From NCBI GenBank assembly GCA_003509895.1, contig DOMJ01000004.1, forward strand, positions 1 to 36,342: 36,342 bases of DNA. Reading direction: 5' to 3'. Under the pieces are notes generated by a model. That model was not told the DNA's origin. It worked only from the letters and a program-made list of their open reading frames with translations, and did not search any database. This DNA is from Candidatus Uhrbacteria bacterium. GTDB lineage: Bacteria; Patescibacteriota; Patescibacteriia; UBA9934; UBA11717. Shown here piece by piece: positions 6,912-14,045 of this stretch (positions within the stretch are counted from its first letter, which is position 1; every line of letters begins with the position of its first letter). The position numbers and the translations under genes are program-made.

Positions 6912-8235
6912 GGGATTGGCTATACTTAGCAAACATCTTCTTTAATACCGTTTGGGTCCCATATTTTGTCAATATTAACTTACGACATTGAGTACCTACG
7001 CGAACTGACATATCTGGGTCGGCATCAAAATCTGCGATACTTTGCGCAAAGCGACCTGGCAGCCTATAGATGGATGTACCTAGGTCGTAAGCAGAGAACT
7101 TTCCGCGACTATTGGTCAGCATTTCCTCTACCCCTCCGCGCTTGAATGCGACAATAGCTTTCCCTGATAGAGAGATCTCTGCAACCGATCCGGGAAAATT
7201 ATCGTTGAGAGATAAGATTGGAAAGATGTCGCCCGACGCAATAATCCGAGGAACATCGGTATGCCTCACGTAGCCAGTAAACCTTACTTTGTCTCTGTAT
7301 TTCCTCGGGATCATTTGAAGGAGCTCACTCGGCTTCAATTTTGTATTTGCCGTCAGACGACTGCCCTCCTCTCCATGATGACCGACAAAACAAACCCTAG
7401 CACGAGGCACTTGTGTGAACAACTTCGGCATAGCTCGGAACGCAAACTCGACACCCTTCCTCGACTCAACACTTCCCAGGATAACAATGTTCAGCGTCTC
7501 ATCGGTGAAGAAGCTCTCTTTCAACTTCCAATTAATGAAACGACGGCCCTGAGCAGTCGTGTAGCGCTCAGGATAATACTCGTACTCATCAATAGGGTTG
7601 GGGATCACAATAATTGACCGCAACTGGATGTCATGAACACCGAGTACGTCTCTAGCAACCATCCGCTTTACGTGTGCAGTGCAGGCTGAGATAATGTCAG
7701 CACCTCGAATTACTTCATATTCTTGCAGTAGTTGGTGGACGTTTTCCGGGGTCATCTCGAGATCATTTTGACGTACACAAGTGGCAAGCGGCGTGTGTAA
7801 CCTAGTGACTTTCAACACATCCTTTCGGTTCAACGTTTTGAACAATTTGGCACAATGGCCCTCCCATTCACCCGACTCAATCAGTGTTCTCCCCAATGAT
7901 GCCTTAAGAATGTCAAGAATCTTTTCTTCGATTCGAGACTGAAAGTTGATTGATTTAGAAATTCCTAGATCTGCATGTTTGATCGCTCGAAAAAATGGAT
8001 ATTTCTGAAGCGACAGATCTGGCGCGAGGTAATAGCGGTGCACCCCAAACTCGTCCAGTTCTTCAATATCTTTCTTCGTGGGCGACTTAGCCACCCAGTA
8101 AACATTCACTTCAGGGTAAAATCGCTTAATTGCACGTGTAAGAACCCCAATATAAGTCCCAATACCTCCCGAAACGATCTTTTTATCGTCCTCGCTACTG
8201 ACAAAGATAACCGTATCAAATCCTAATGTATTCAT
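6889..8235 (-). CDS. Glycosyltransferase, GT4-like (GT-B fold)
   Basis: 448 residues. GT4 enzymes move a sugar from a nucleotide-sugar donor to glycans, lipids or small acceptors at the cytoplasmic face of the membrane. The N-terminal half has an acceptor-side loop SGGIGTYIGVLTRAI; the C-terminal half starts at about residue 250 with NIVILGSVESRKGVEFAF, followed by VRFTGYVRHTDVPRIIASGD and FPGSVAEISLSGKAIVAF..GGVEEML, the donor-binding region of GT4 enzymes. No membrane helix is seen. The ATG overlaps the stop of the NUDIX gene by four bases (ATGA), so the two are coupled. It is the last gene of the sugar cluster. The sugar and acceptor cannot be named. Confidence 0.88.
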   Translation of the reverse strand: MNTLGFDTVIFVSSEDDKKIVSGGIGTYIGVLTRAIKRFYPEVNVYWVAKSPTKKDIEELDEFGVHRYYLAPDLSLQKYPFFRAIKHADLGISKSINFQSRIEEKILDILKASLGRTLIESGEWEGHCAKLFKTLNRKDVLKVTRLHTPLATCVRQNDLEMTPENVHQLLQEYEVIRGADIISACTAHVKRMVARDVLGVHDIQLRSIIVIPNPIDEYEYYPERYTTAQGRRFINWKLKESFFTDETLNIVILGSVESRKGVEFAFRAMPKLFTQVPRARVCFVGHHGEEGSRLTANTKLKPSELLQMIPRKYRDKVRFTGYVRHTDVPRIIASGDIFPILSLNDNFPGSVAEISLSGKAIVAFKRGGVEEMLTNSRGKFSAYDLGTSIYRLPGRFAQSIADFDADPDMSVRVGTQCRKLILTKYGTQTVLKKMFAKYSQSLEKKQIS

Positions 8236-8648
8236 GGGTCTAATAACGTTTTTATTGCAAATGGCGACAACTGGTTACCCGACAGTTCTGTTACCTCTAT
8301 CCACTTTGCCCCTAATGAATCTTCAAAATCCATTTCGGCCGTCTGATCCGTACCGTCAGTGACGACCTCGTAGATTAAACCTACTTGGTACATCGAGATA
8401 TTCCCGCGTTCGTCCGTAAAGTTAGTTACAACGCTTAGATTCTCTAGAAGCTTTGTGGAAGTTACGACCAGACCTGTTTCCTCCATTACTTCTCGAGATA
8501 CGGCGTCCATTGGGGACTCCCCGTGTTCTAACTTTCCTCCAGGCAGGTCAAGAAGCCCCGTATACGGTCCTCGTGCCTTTTTGATCAATAGCACTTGAGT
8601 ACCATTGCGAATAATGGCATATACGCCAAGGTGAAGTACATTTTGCAT
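8232..8648 (-). CDS. NUDIX hydrolase
   Basis: 138 residues, a single-domain size. NUDIX enzymes hydrolyse nucleoside diphosphates linked to another group. The box is complete: Gly38-x5-Glu44-x7-Arg52-Glu53-Val-x-Glu56-Glu57-x-Gly59-Leu60. LLIKKARGPYTGLLDLPGGK precedes it, as in MutT-like members. The substrate is undetermined; its place between a P-loop kinase and a glycosyltransferase suggests a nucleotide-sugar or damaged nucleotide, but that is inference. Its stop overlaps the start of the glycosyltransferase gene. A small hairpin (8662-8684) sits in the gap after the upstream kinase gene. Confidence 0.93.
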   Translation of the reverse strand: MQNVLHLGVYAIIRNGTQVLLIKKARGPYTGLLDLPGGKLEHGESPMDAVSREVMEETGLVVTSTKLLENLSVVTNFTDERGNISMYQVGLIYEVVTDGTDQTAEMDFEDSLGAKWIEVTELSGNQLSPFAIKTLLDP

Positions 8649-8661
8649 AGTTAAAGAAATG

Positions 8662-8684
8662 GCTCCGAGACATGCGTCCGGAGC
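8662..8684 (-). terminator. Weak hairpin between kinase-like and NUDIX genes
   Basis: Stem GCTCCG/CGGAGC (8662-8667 with 8679-8684), 11-nt loop, followed on the minus strand by CATTTCTTTAAC. It may be a partial terminator or attenuator. Confidence 0.35.
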
Positions 8685-8687
8685 TAA

Positions 8688-9236
8688 TTAACGTAAACAT
8701 TCTAACACGGCTCGCTCGCACTTAACAACAAACTCGTGCTGACAAACGAACTCGTTTTGCAATATGAGATCACACTTACCGCGAAACTCAGAACGCCCGT
8801 AGAACCGGTCGTTGAGTTCACGATTTATCATCTCACGTTTTTCACGGTATTCGGCCGTCTCATTACGTAGTGCCAAGCCGAGATTCGGATCTCCAATCAG
8901 GAGAACCTTAACCGCTCCGGGGAGCAACAGGAACCGATCGAAGACGTACGGCGACCCGAGAAGAATCGGACACACATGCTCAACTTCGGATTCGTTCCGA
9001 TACCCGTAGTAGGCTAAACCGTCAGGACTACGCATATCCACCATGAGACCTTTGGCGGCAATCGCTAAGTACTCCTCAGGGTTCAGGAATTCCATCTCTT
9101 GATCATCGTCACTTGCGCGACGAGGTCGAGTAGTAAGCATCCTTGGTCTGGTGAATAATTTTGGGCTTCTCTGTTGTAGACCTCTTGCGAGCGTGGATTT
9201 TCCAATACCGCTCATTCCAAATAGGACAAGAAACAT
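8688..9236 (-). CDS. Guanylate-kinase-like P-loop NTPase
   Basis: 182 residues. The N-terminus FLVLFGMSGIGKSTLARGL holds a Walker A (GMSGIGKS, 7-14). TTRPRRASDDDQEMEFLNPEEY (about 35-56) resembles the GMP-binding region of guanylate kinases (TTRxxR followed by acidic residues and an aromatic). The later sequence is not typical of Gmk, so a small-molecule or nucleotide kinase of the wider family, including PhnN-like enzymes, is equally possible. The start is fixed by a long Shine-Dalgarno AAGGAGGTG just before the ATG. It has its own TTGACC-type promoter inside the 3' end of the APH-type gene. The role in the cluster is unknown. Confidence 0.75.
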   Translation of the reverse strand: MFLVLFGMSGIGKSTLARGLQQRSPKLFTRPRMLTTRPRRASDDDQEMEFLNPEEYLAIAAKGLMVDMRSPDGLAYYGYRNESEVEHVCPILLGSPYVFDRFLLLPGAVKVLLIGDPNLGLALRNETAEYREKREMINRELNDRFYGRSEFRGKCDLILQNEFVCQHEFVVKCERAVLECLR

Positions 9237-9256
9237 TCTTCACCTCCTTCTGGAGT

Positions 9257-9285
9257 TTCTTATCAGATTTACAACCCAAGGTCAA
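9257..9285 (-). promoter_or_regulatory. Internal promoter of the guanylate-kinase-like gene
   Basis: TTGACC (9280-9285), 17-bp spacer, TAAGAA (9257-9262) on the minus strand, overlapping the end of the upstream gene. Confidence 0.65.
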
Positions 9286-10171
9286 TTGATAAGCTGAATA
9301 ACTTATCCTTAAGACGAGGGTACGTCTGATTATACACGGACTCGGAGATGGCTATTGGATCAACCGCCTTTACAACGTATGTATAGTAATAGGTCTCGAG
9401 AAGCATGTAAATCAGCAGTTGTAGCGTACGCGATAGAACCCTATTAACATCCAGCTGACATGCCGCACACTTGCTGTATGCGGTGGTTAACAATTGACAC
9501 TTTTCCATGTTGAGTTTTCCACCACTGAAGCCGAAGAAGATGAGTGCACGAGATAATTCATCCAAAGGACGGTCGACTCTCAAGTGGTCGAGATCAAGTA
9601 TGTGCACCTCCCCCTCTTCATCAACGATAATGTTTGATTGAGATAGGTCGCCGTGCACTACGGTCATACCAGAATCCTCATCATCTATTTGTCTAAGCGA
9701 CTGCTCGAGTATGCCACGGACAATTCCGATCTCATCCATCTCGCTGCACTTTGCCAATAGATCATTGAAGTTATAGTCTTTTGGACCCTGTAACTTCAAA
9801 TTATCGGTATTGAGTGATTTAATTGCAACCATGACTTGAGCAAGTTTCTCAACCTCGTTTGCTGAATCAAGATCAAGATGTACGCCTTTTACGTACTCAA
9901 AAACGAGACCACATCCATCCAATAAGTCGATTGGCCCACAGCTGACTCTGGGGGTATTTATACCCTTGGCACGGAGACCCTTCGCGTTTGCGATTGCGCG
10001 ATGCATATTATGAATATTGCGTGTGGGGTAGTGTTTAAGTATGTAACCCTCCCCTGTGGAGAGCTCAATCAGGTAAACGGCGTTATCCACTCCGTGAGGA
10101 ATCTTATTGACACAAACTACCTCTCCGGAAAGATTCTGTTCTAACTTACGAAGTTCTGCGCTATGCAACAT
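9269..10171 (-). CDS. Aminoglycoside/choline-kinase-like phosphotransferase (APH fold)
   Basis: 300 residues from the ATG at 10171; an in-frame upstream start at 10216 would overlap the methyltransferase gene by 56 nt. AAGGGAT just before the chosen ATG may act as a ribosome binding site. The APH catalytic loop is clear: VVHGDLSQSNIIVD (His173, Asp175, Asn180) followed by VHILDLDHL with the metal-binding Asp193. The N-lobe YILKHYPT carries a candidate ATP-binding Lys46. APH-fold kinases phosphorylate hydroxyls of aminoglycosides, choline, sugars or hydroxylated amino acids. In a cluster with an epimerase, methyltransferase and glycosyltransferase a sugar or head-group substrate is more likely than antibiotic resistance. 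It overlaps the methyltransferase stop by 11 nt. Confidence 0.85.
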   Translation of the reverse strand: MLHSAELRKLEQNLSGEVVCVNKIPHGVDNAVYLIELSTGEGYILKHYPTRNIHNMHRAIANAKGLRAKGINTPRVSCGPIDLLDGCGLVFEYVKGVHLDLDSANEVEKLAQVMVAIKSLNTDNLKLQGPKDYNFNDLLAKCSEMDEIGIVRGILEQSLRQIDDEDSGMTVVHGDLSQSNIIVDEEGEVHILDLDHLRVDRPLDELSRALIFFGFSGGKLNMEKCQLLTTAYSKCAACQLDVNRVLSRTLQLLIYMLLETYYYTYVVKAVDPIAISESVYNQTYPRLKDKLFSLSIDLGL

Positions 10172-10778
10172 ATCCCTTCTTTGCAACAACGGTAATAACA
10201 GAAGGGAAAGTTTCAATGTTTACCGTGTTCCAATACTTTGAGAATACACGCCATAGAGCCGCAACTGGTCGCAGTGTCAGGTTGAGGATAATTCCACGAT
10301 TCTTCAAGAAGTCCTCTGCCATCCATCCAAGGACATGGAATGCCGAGTGCGTATATTCTGAGGAAACTATTTGTAGACCGCTATCCTCTAGAAGGAACTT
10401 GAGGCCATCTTCTGTAAAACGATAGTAGTCGCACGGTACCTTGTGTACCGGTTGAAAAAATGGTACGCAGCATACGAGGGTTCCACCTGGCTTTAGCACT
10501 CGAGCCATCTCTTTCACCGCAACCCATGGGCGCTCTACGTGCTCTAGAACCGCAATATTGAGCACGGAGTCAAATTCCTCGTTGCCGATTGGAATGTTCT
10601 CGATACTTCCTACCAAACCGATATCTTCTCCAGGGAAGATATCGAGATTATGTACTTCAGACGCATTGGGTAGGGTCGGTCGACGTGTCCCACACCCTGC
10701 GTTTAGCACCTTACCGGTAAGCAGACCACGCTTGTCGCCAAGCTCATCATCGAGTGTTGGCCAAATCACCCATTTCAT
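10161..10778 (-). CDS. SAM-dependent methyltransferase, class I (type 11)
   Basis: 205 residues. The SAM-binding motif I is VLNAGCGTR (about residues 24-32); later motifs are FDSVLNIAVLEHVERPWVAVKEMARVLKPGG and VCCVPFF, the usual order of the Methyltransf_11 family. The C-terminal part (YYRFTEDGLKFLLEDSGL) is common in methyltransferases encoded in surface-polysaccharide clusters. The methyl acceptor is unknown. The ATG overlaps the epimerase stop by four bases and the gene overlaps the APH-type gene downstream, so the three genes form one coupled transcript. Confidence 0.9.
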   Translation of the reverse strand: MKWVIWPTLDDELGDKRGLLTGKVLNAGCGTRRPTLPNASEVHNLDIFPGEDIGLVGSIENIPIGNEEFDSVLNIAVLEHVERPWVAVKEMARVLKPGGTLVCCVPFFQPVHKVPCDYYRFTEDGLKFLLEDSGLQIVSSEYTHSAFHVLGWMAEDFLKNRGIILNLTLRPVAALWRVFSKYWNTVNIETFPSVITVVAKKGYVA

Positions 10779-11620
10779 AGTCCTTGAATGTACTCGTTAA
10801 GCCGGTCGCTAGGCTTCCAACCAAGCCGATCCAAGGCGTCGCTATGCTGCCGTAGGGTAACCGGATATTCGCCTGGACGAGACGGTAGGTTTACTGACTC
10901 CACACCAAAGTGATCTTGAAACATCTTATATACCTCATTTATTGAGTAGTTTTTTCCCGTACCAAGTTCCCAGGCATCTTCGTGTTCCTCGTCCGATACG
11001 GCTATACGATAGAGGCCGTCTATTATATCTTCTACATGGGTGAAGTCGCGTCGCTGTAACCCATCTCCTACAATCGAAATCTTCTCACCATCTCGTACTT
11101 GTCGGCGCCAAATTCCAATAACCGCCGCCCAGTCTCCGTCAAGGATTTCTCCCGGTCCATAAACGTTGTAAAAACGCGTGATCTCGGCCCTTACCTCAAA
11201 GATACTTTTATACATTTTACAAACTTCTTCGCCCAGATACTTGTACATCGCATAGGGTGACTGTGTCGGATCGTGCCAACGAGATGACGATCCGGCGTAT
11301 ATAACCCTCACGTTGTTATTTCTTGCCCATTCGCATACAGCCTCTGTTCCGCCAACATTAACACGAAATGCTTCAGTCGGATTCAGAAATGTTGGCTGGA
11401 TTCGACTGTGAGCTGCTAAATGGAACACGACGTCAAAATCGCCGCCAAGCTCGTGGATATTCTCTATGTCCTTATAGATATAGGAGGCTCCCGACAGCTC
11501 ATTCTCCTTCATGCCTGAAGACAGATCATCGAGCGAAGCAACAAAGTGGCCTTCAACTAAAAGTCGCTTGACTAAATTGTGACCAATAAAGCCGTTTCCA
11601 CCTGTAACCAAAATGTTCAT
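10775..11620 (-). CDS. NAD-dependent nucleotide-sugar epimerase/dehydratase (extended SDR)
   Basis: 281 residues, somewhat shorter than the usual 310-340. It opens with the Rossmann motif NILVTGGNGFIGHNLVKRL (GxxGxxG at 7-13). DVVFHLAAHSRIQPTF follows, then the catalytic set: AGSSSRW (Ser111-113) and YAMYK (Tyr123, Lys127). RFYNVYGPGEILDG and the C-terminal substrate region are in the expected order. Family members interconvert or dehydrate UDP/dTDP/GDP sugars; the specific sugar cannot be told. First gene of the sugar cluster, with a TTGACG-type promoter just upstream. Confidence 0.92.
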   Translation of the reverse strand: MNILVTGGNGFIGHNLVKRLLVEGHFVASLDDLSSGMKENELSGASYIYKDIENIHELGGDFDVVFHLAAHSRIQPTFLNPTEAFRVNVGGTEAVCEWARNNNVRVIYAGSSSRWHDPTQSPYAMYKYLGEEVCKMYKSIFEVRAEITRFYNVYGPGEILDGDWAAVIGIWRRQVRDGEKISIVGDGLQRRDFTHVEDIIDGLYRIAVSDEEHEDAWELGTGKNYSINEVYKMFQDHFGVESVNLPSRPGEYPVTLRQHSDALDRLGWKPSDRLNEYIQGL

Positions 11621-11632
11621 AGTTGTATCGTT

Positions 11633-11806
11633 TTATGACCACTTATACGAGAAGGAGCTAATCTCGTCAACTCCAAGAGTACCAATACACACTCTGTACT
11701 CAATGCACCATTCGACCCATAAATCACCAAAACGGATGTATTTAGCAAAACCAGCTTCGTCTCCAAAACCTTTTTTGTCTTCAATGTCGCCCCAGTCAAG
11801 ACTCAT
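11633..11806 (-). CDS. Small acidic/aromatic ORF, 57 residues
   Basis: An ATG-to-TAA frame between the dnaJ terminator and the epimerase gene. The protein starts MSLDWGDIEDKKGFGDEAGF, continues FGDLWVEWCIEYRV and ends SYKWS. Its aromatic and acidic content looks like real protein rather than chance translation, and it would fill the gap neatly: it ends 12 nt before the epimerase start. No Shine-Dalgarno or clear promoter precedes it. The epimerase promoter (11642-11670) lies inside its 3' end. It could also be the remnant of a larger gene. No family recognised. Confidence 0.5.
   Translation of the reverse strand: MSLDWGDIEDKKGFGDEAGFAKYIRFGDLWVEWCIEYRVCIGTLGVDEISSFSYKWS
11642..11670 (-). promoter_or_regulatory. 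Promoter of the sugar cluster (epimerase)
   Basis: TTGACG (11665-11670), 17-bp spacer, TATAAG (11642-11647) on the minus strand, about 22 nt upstream of the epimerase ATG. Confidence 0.65.
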
Positions 11807-11847
11807 CGCTCGAGAACACGAGGCTTATGCCGCGGGGTTATGGCTTT

Positions 11848-11876
11848 GCAAAAAGAACAGGCGTTGGCCTGTTCTT
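11848..11876 (-). terminator. Terminator of dnaJ
   Basis: Perfect 10-bp stem (11853-11862 with 11867-11876, loop GTTG) followed by a T-tract on the minus strand. It begins inside the dnaJ stop codon. Confidence 0.85.
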
Positions 11877-12936
11877 ATTCCTCACGCAGATCAAGGTCTT
11901 GCAAGAGTTGTTTTTGTTTCTTGTTCAATTTTGTTGGAGTGACTACAAAGATGGTCACAAGTTGGTTTCCTCGTCCACGACCCGTCTCAATGCCTTTACC
12001 CTTAATACTCAAAACGGCTCCCGACTGCGTACCAGCGGGGATCTTCATCTTGACTCTGCCATCAATCGTCTCTACCTCTACAGAATCACCGAGGGCCGCC
12101 TGCGTAAACCCAACGGATACCGTGGATCGTAAATCAAACTCATCTCGTTCAAAACGGTGATCTTCCCTTACAAAAACACGAATAAACAAATCTCCCGGCT
12201 CCCCTCCAAATGGTGCCGCCTCTCCCTTTCCACGTACGCGCACAGACTCTCCATCGCTCATACCCGGTGGAAGGGTTATTTTTATGGTGGATTGTTTTTT
12301 TACGGTTCCCTCCCCGCCACAGGTAGCACAGGCATGTTCCGCCTCTTCGCCTCTCCCCTGACACGTGTCACAGGCAACGGTTTGTGCGATTTGCCCAAAT
12401 GGTGTGTTGCGCGCAACACGTCTGACTCCTTGCCCGGCACAGCCTGTGCACTTTCTGGTCTTTCCATCCTTGGCACCTGTTCCACCGCATGTATCGCACG
12501 CATCCATTTTACGCAGTGTAACCTCCTTCTCTGCGCCTCTTACAACTTCCTCAAGTGTGAGTTGCATATCTACCTGAATGTCCTGCCCGTGTGTTTTACG
12601 TCTCCCTCTTCCACTTCCTCCAAACATCCCACCAAAAATATCTCCCAGATCTCCCAAATCGCCAAAGTCAAAATTGACGCCCTGTGCGCCAAATCCACCA
12701 AAGCCGGTGCCTCCTCCCCCACCACCTCCAAACGCCGCCTCACCAAATTGGTCGTATTGCTGCCGCTTGGTTTGATCTCCCAACACTTGGTACGCCGAGT
12801 TAATTTCTTTAAACTTCGCTTCATCACCACCTTCTTTGTCCGGATGGTACTTGTGCGCCAATTTGCGAAACGCCTTCTTTATTTCCTCCTGCGTTGCGCC
12901 CCTCCCAACACCTAAAATTTTGTATGGATCCGGCAT
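11875..12936 (-). CDS. dnaJ: Chaperone DnaJ (Hsp40)
   Basis: 353 residues from the ATG at 12936; an in-frame TTG seven codons upstream overlaps the promoter and is unlikely. DnaJ delivers clients to DnaK and stimulates its ATPase. The J-domain has HPD in KLAHKYHPDKEGGDE and ends near residue 70. A Gly/Phe-rich linker follows (GGGGGGGTGFGGFG). Four zinc-binding repeats then appear: CDTCGGTG, CTGCAGQG, CDTCQGRG and CATCGGEG, after which comes the C-terminal client-binding region (PPGMSDGESVRVRGKGEAA; IPAGTQSGAVLSIKGKGI). All canonical type I parts are present. It follows the dnaK operon, with its own extended -10 before the start. Confidence 0.97.
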   Translation of the reverse strand: MPDPYKILGVGRGATQEEIKKAFRKLAHKYHPDKEGGDEAKFKEINSAYQVLGDQTKRQQYDQFGEAAFGGGGGGGTGFGGFGAQGVNFDFGDLGDLGDIFGGMFGGSGRGRRKTHGQDIQVDMQLTLEEVVRGAEKEVTLRKMDACDTCGGTGAKDGKTRKCTGCAGQGVRRVARNTPFGQIAQTVACDTCQGRGEEAEHACATCGGEGTVKKQSTIKITLPPGMSDGESVRVRGKGEAAPFGGEPGDLFIRVFVREDHRFERDEFDLRSTVSVGFTQAALGDSVEVETIDGRVKMKIPAGTQSGAVLSIKGKGIETGRGRGNQLVTIFVVTPTKLNKKQKQLLQDLDLREE

Positions 12937-12947
12937 GTAAACGGGAA

Positions 12948-12956
12948 TTAGTATCA
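12948..12956 (-). promoter_or_regulatory. Possible extended -10 (TGATACTAA) of dnaJ
   Basis: TGATACTAA on the minus strand ends 11 nt before the dnaJ ATG; no convincing -35 and no Shine-Dalgarno. Confidence 0.4.
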
Positions 12957-13078
12957 ATGTTTTGTATTCTAGAGCCTGCCTGTCGTGTTCTTGCCACGTC
13001 TATCTACCAGCACAAGCATACCCTATAACGTAGAACTTCTTTCTATCGGGGCGCGTGGAATACAGTCCCGAGCGACCC

Positions 13079-14044
13079 TTACTCAATCTGAAACGTACCC
13101 GCACCGGAACGATTATACACATACGCCTGATCCCCAAGACCAAAGCGAATCTCATTCGGATGATCCAACAGAACGTCCCAAGGAATCCTCAACTCATCAA
13201 TCTGCCCCTTGGCAACCGTCGTTGAATCCGTAGCAGAAGACAATAGATAGTTTGGATCCTCTCCGTTTGTATCAATGGTTACCTCCAAATCCCCGCGTGT
13301 GATGGCGGTTGACCATCCGCTATCGTCGCTCGTGGATGTTGCGGATCCAATCAACACACGCTCCTTGGTTGTAAGGTCGATCGTGTATACACGCTCTGTT
13401 GCTTCACCCGCATCACCCATCACCATTGTTATAAGGAGCTTATCTCCCACCATCTGTGCATCACCAAAGGTCCCCATTTCATGACCGGGAATCACATTCT
13501 CCCCACGGATGGAAGAGAAAAATCCGAGCACGTCTACCTCATGAACGTTTTTTTGACGCATCACAACACACAGGCTCTGACCAAAGGCACCACAATAGTC
13601 TTGGTTTATGTCCGTATCTGGAACGGTCATAATCCGTATGGTGTCCAAAGCACCTAATCGGAGTCGTCCCGCCTCTACAAGCAGACCCGTCCTAAGTGCC
13701 TCGGAAAGCATGGACTGAATCTCTGCGGACGCATCTGCGGCGGATGGGTATCCCTCAAGCGCATATTGATCGTAGATGGATTTGATGGTTACGGCGTCCA
13801 CTTCATTGGAAATCGACTCCTCCAGAGACTCCACCTCTTCTGCGTCTACGTCGATCGCTTCATCTACGTCTTCTGCACGAGGCAACGTTGTGAGCACTCC
13901 TCCACCCACAATGGCGATCGACACAATGAAGAGTGCCATCCAAAACGCAAAAGAACTTTCTCGAGCATGAGCAGCCGGCACAGAGGAATCCGTGTAAGCT
14001 GCTTTTTTTGATGATCGTTTTGTGGTGCTCTTTTTTGCAGGCAT
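13079..14044 (-). CDS. Membrane-anchored protein of unknown function between dnaK and dnaJ
   Basis: 321 residues, no known domain recognised. A Lys/Ser-rich cytoplasmic N-terminus (MPAKKSTTKRSSKKAAY) is followed by one hydrophobic segment at about 33-53 (FWMALFIVSIAIVGGGVLT). A long acidic stretch comes next (EDVDEAIDVDAEEVESLEESISNEVD). The remaining ~220 residues look like a soluble beta-rich domain that would lie outside the cell. Two Cys in DYCGAFGQSLCVV could pair there. It starts one base after the dnaK stop, so it is co-transcribed with hrcA-grpE-dnaK and probably heat-regulated. An envelope stress role is only a guess from context. Confidence 0.8.
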   Translation of the reverse strand: MPAKKSTTKRSSKKAAYTDSSVPAAHARESSFAFWMALFIVSIAIVGGGVLTTLPRAEDVDEAIDVDAEEVESLEESISNEVDAVTIKSIYDQYALEGYPSAADASAEIQSMLSEALRTGLLVEAGRLRLGALDTIRIMTVPDTDINQDYCGAFGQSLCVVMRQKNVHEVDVLGFFSSIRGENVIPGHEMGTFGDAQMVGDKLLITMVMGDAGEATERVYTIDLTTKERVLIGSATSTSDDSGWSTAITRGDLEVTIDTNGEDPNYLLSSATDSTTVAKGQIDELRIPWDVLLDHPNEIRFGLGDQAYVYNRSGAGTFQIE

Positions 14045-14045
14045 A

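Noticed and set aside
9269..10171. Antibiotic-resistance aminoglycoside phosphotransferase
   Set aside because: The fold is APH-like, but the gene is embedded in and overlaps a sugar-type cluster; nothing in the sequence points to aminoglycosides.
12157..12915. 252-codon plus-strand frame opposite dnaJ
   Set aside because: Lies wholly antisense to a complete, motif-perfect DnaJ; translation has no domain character.
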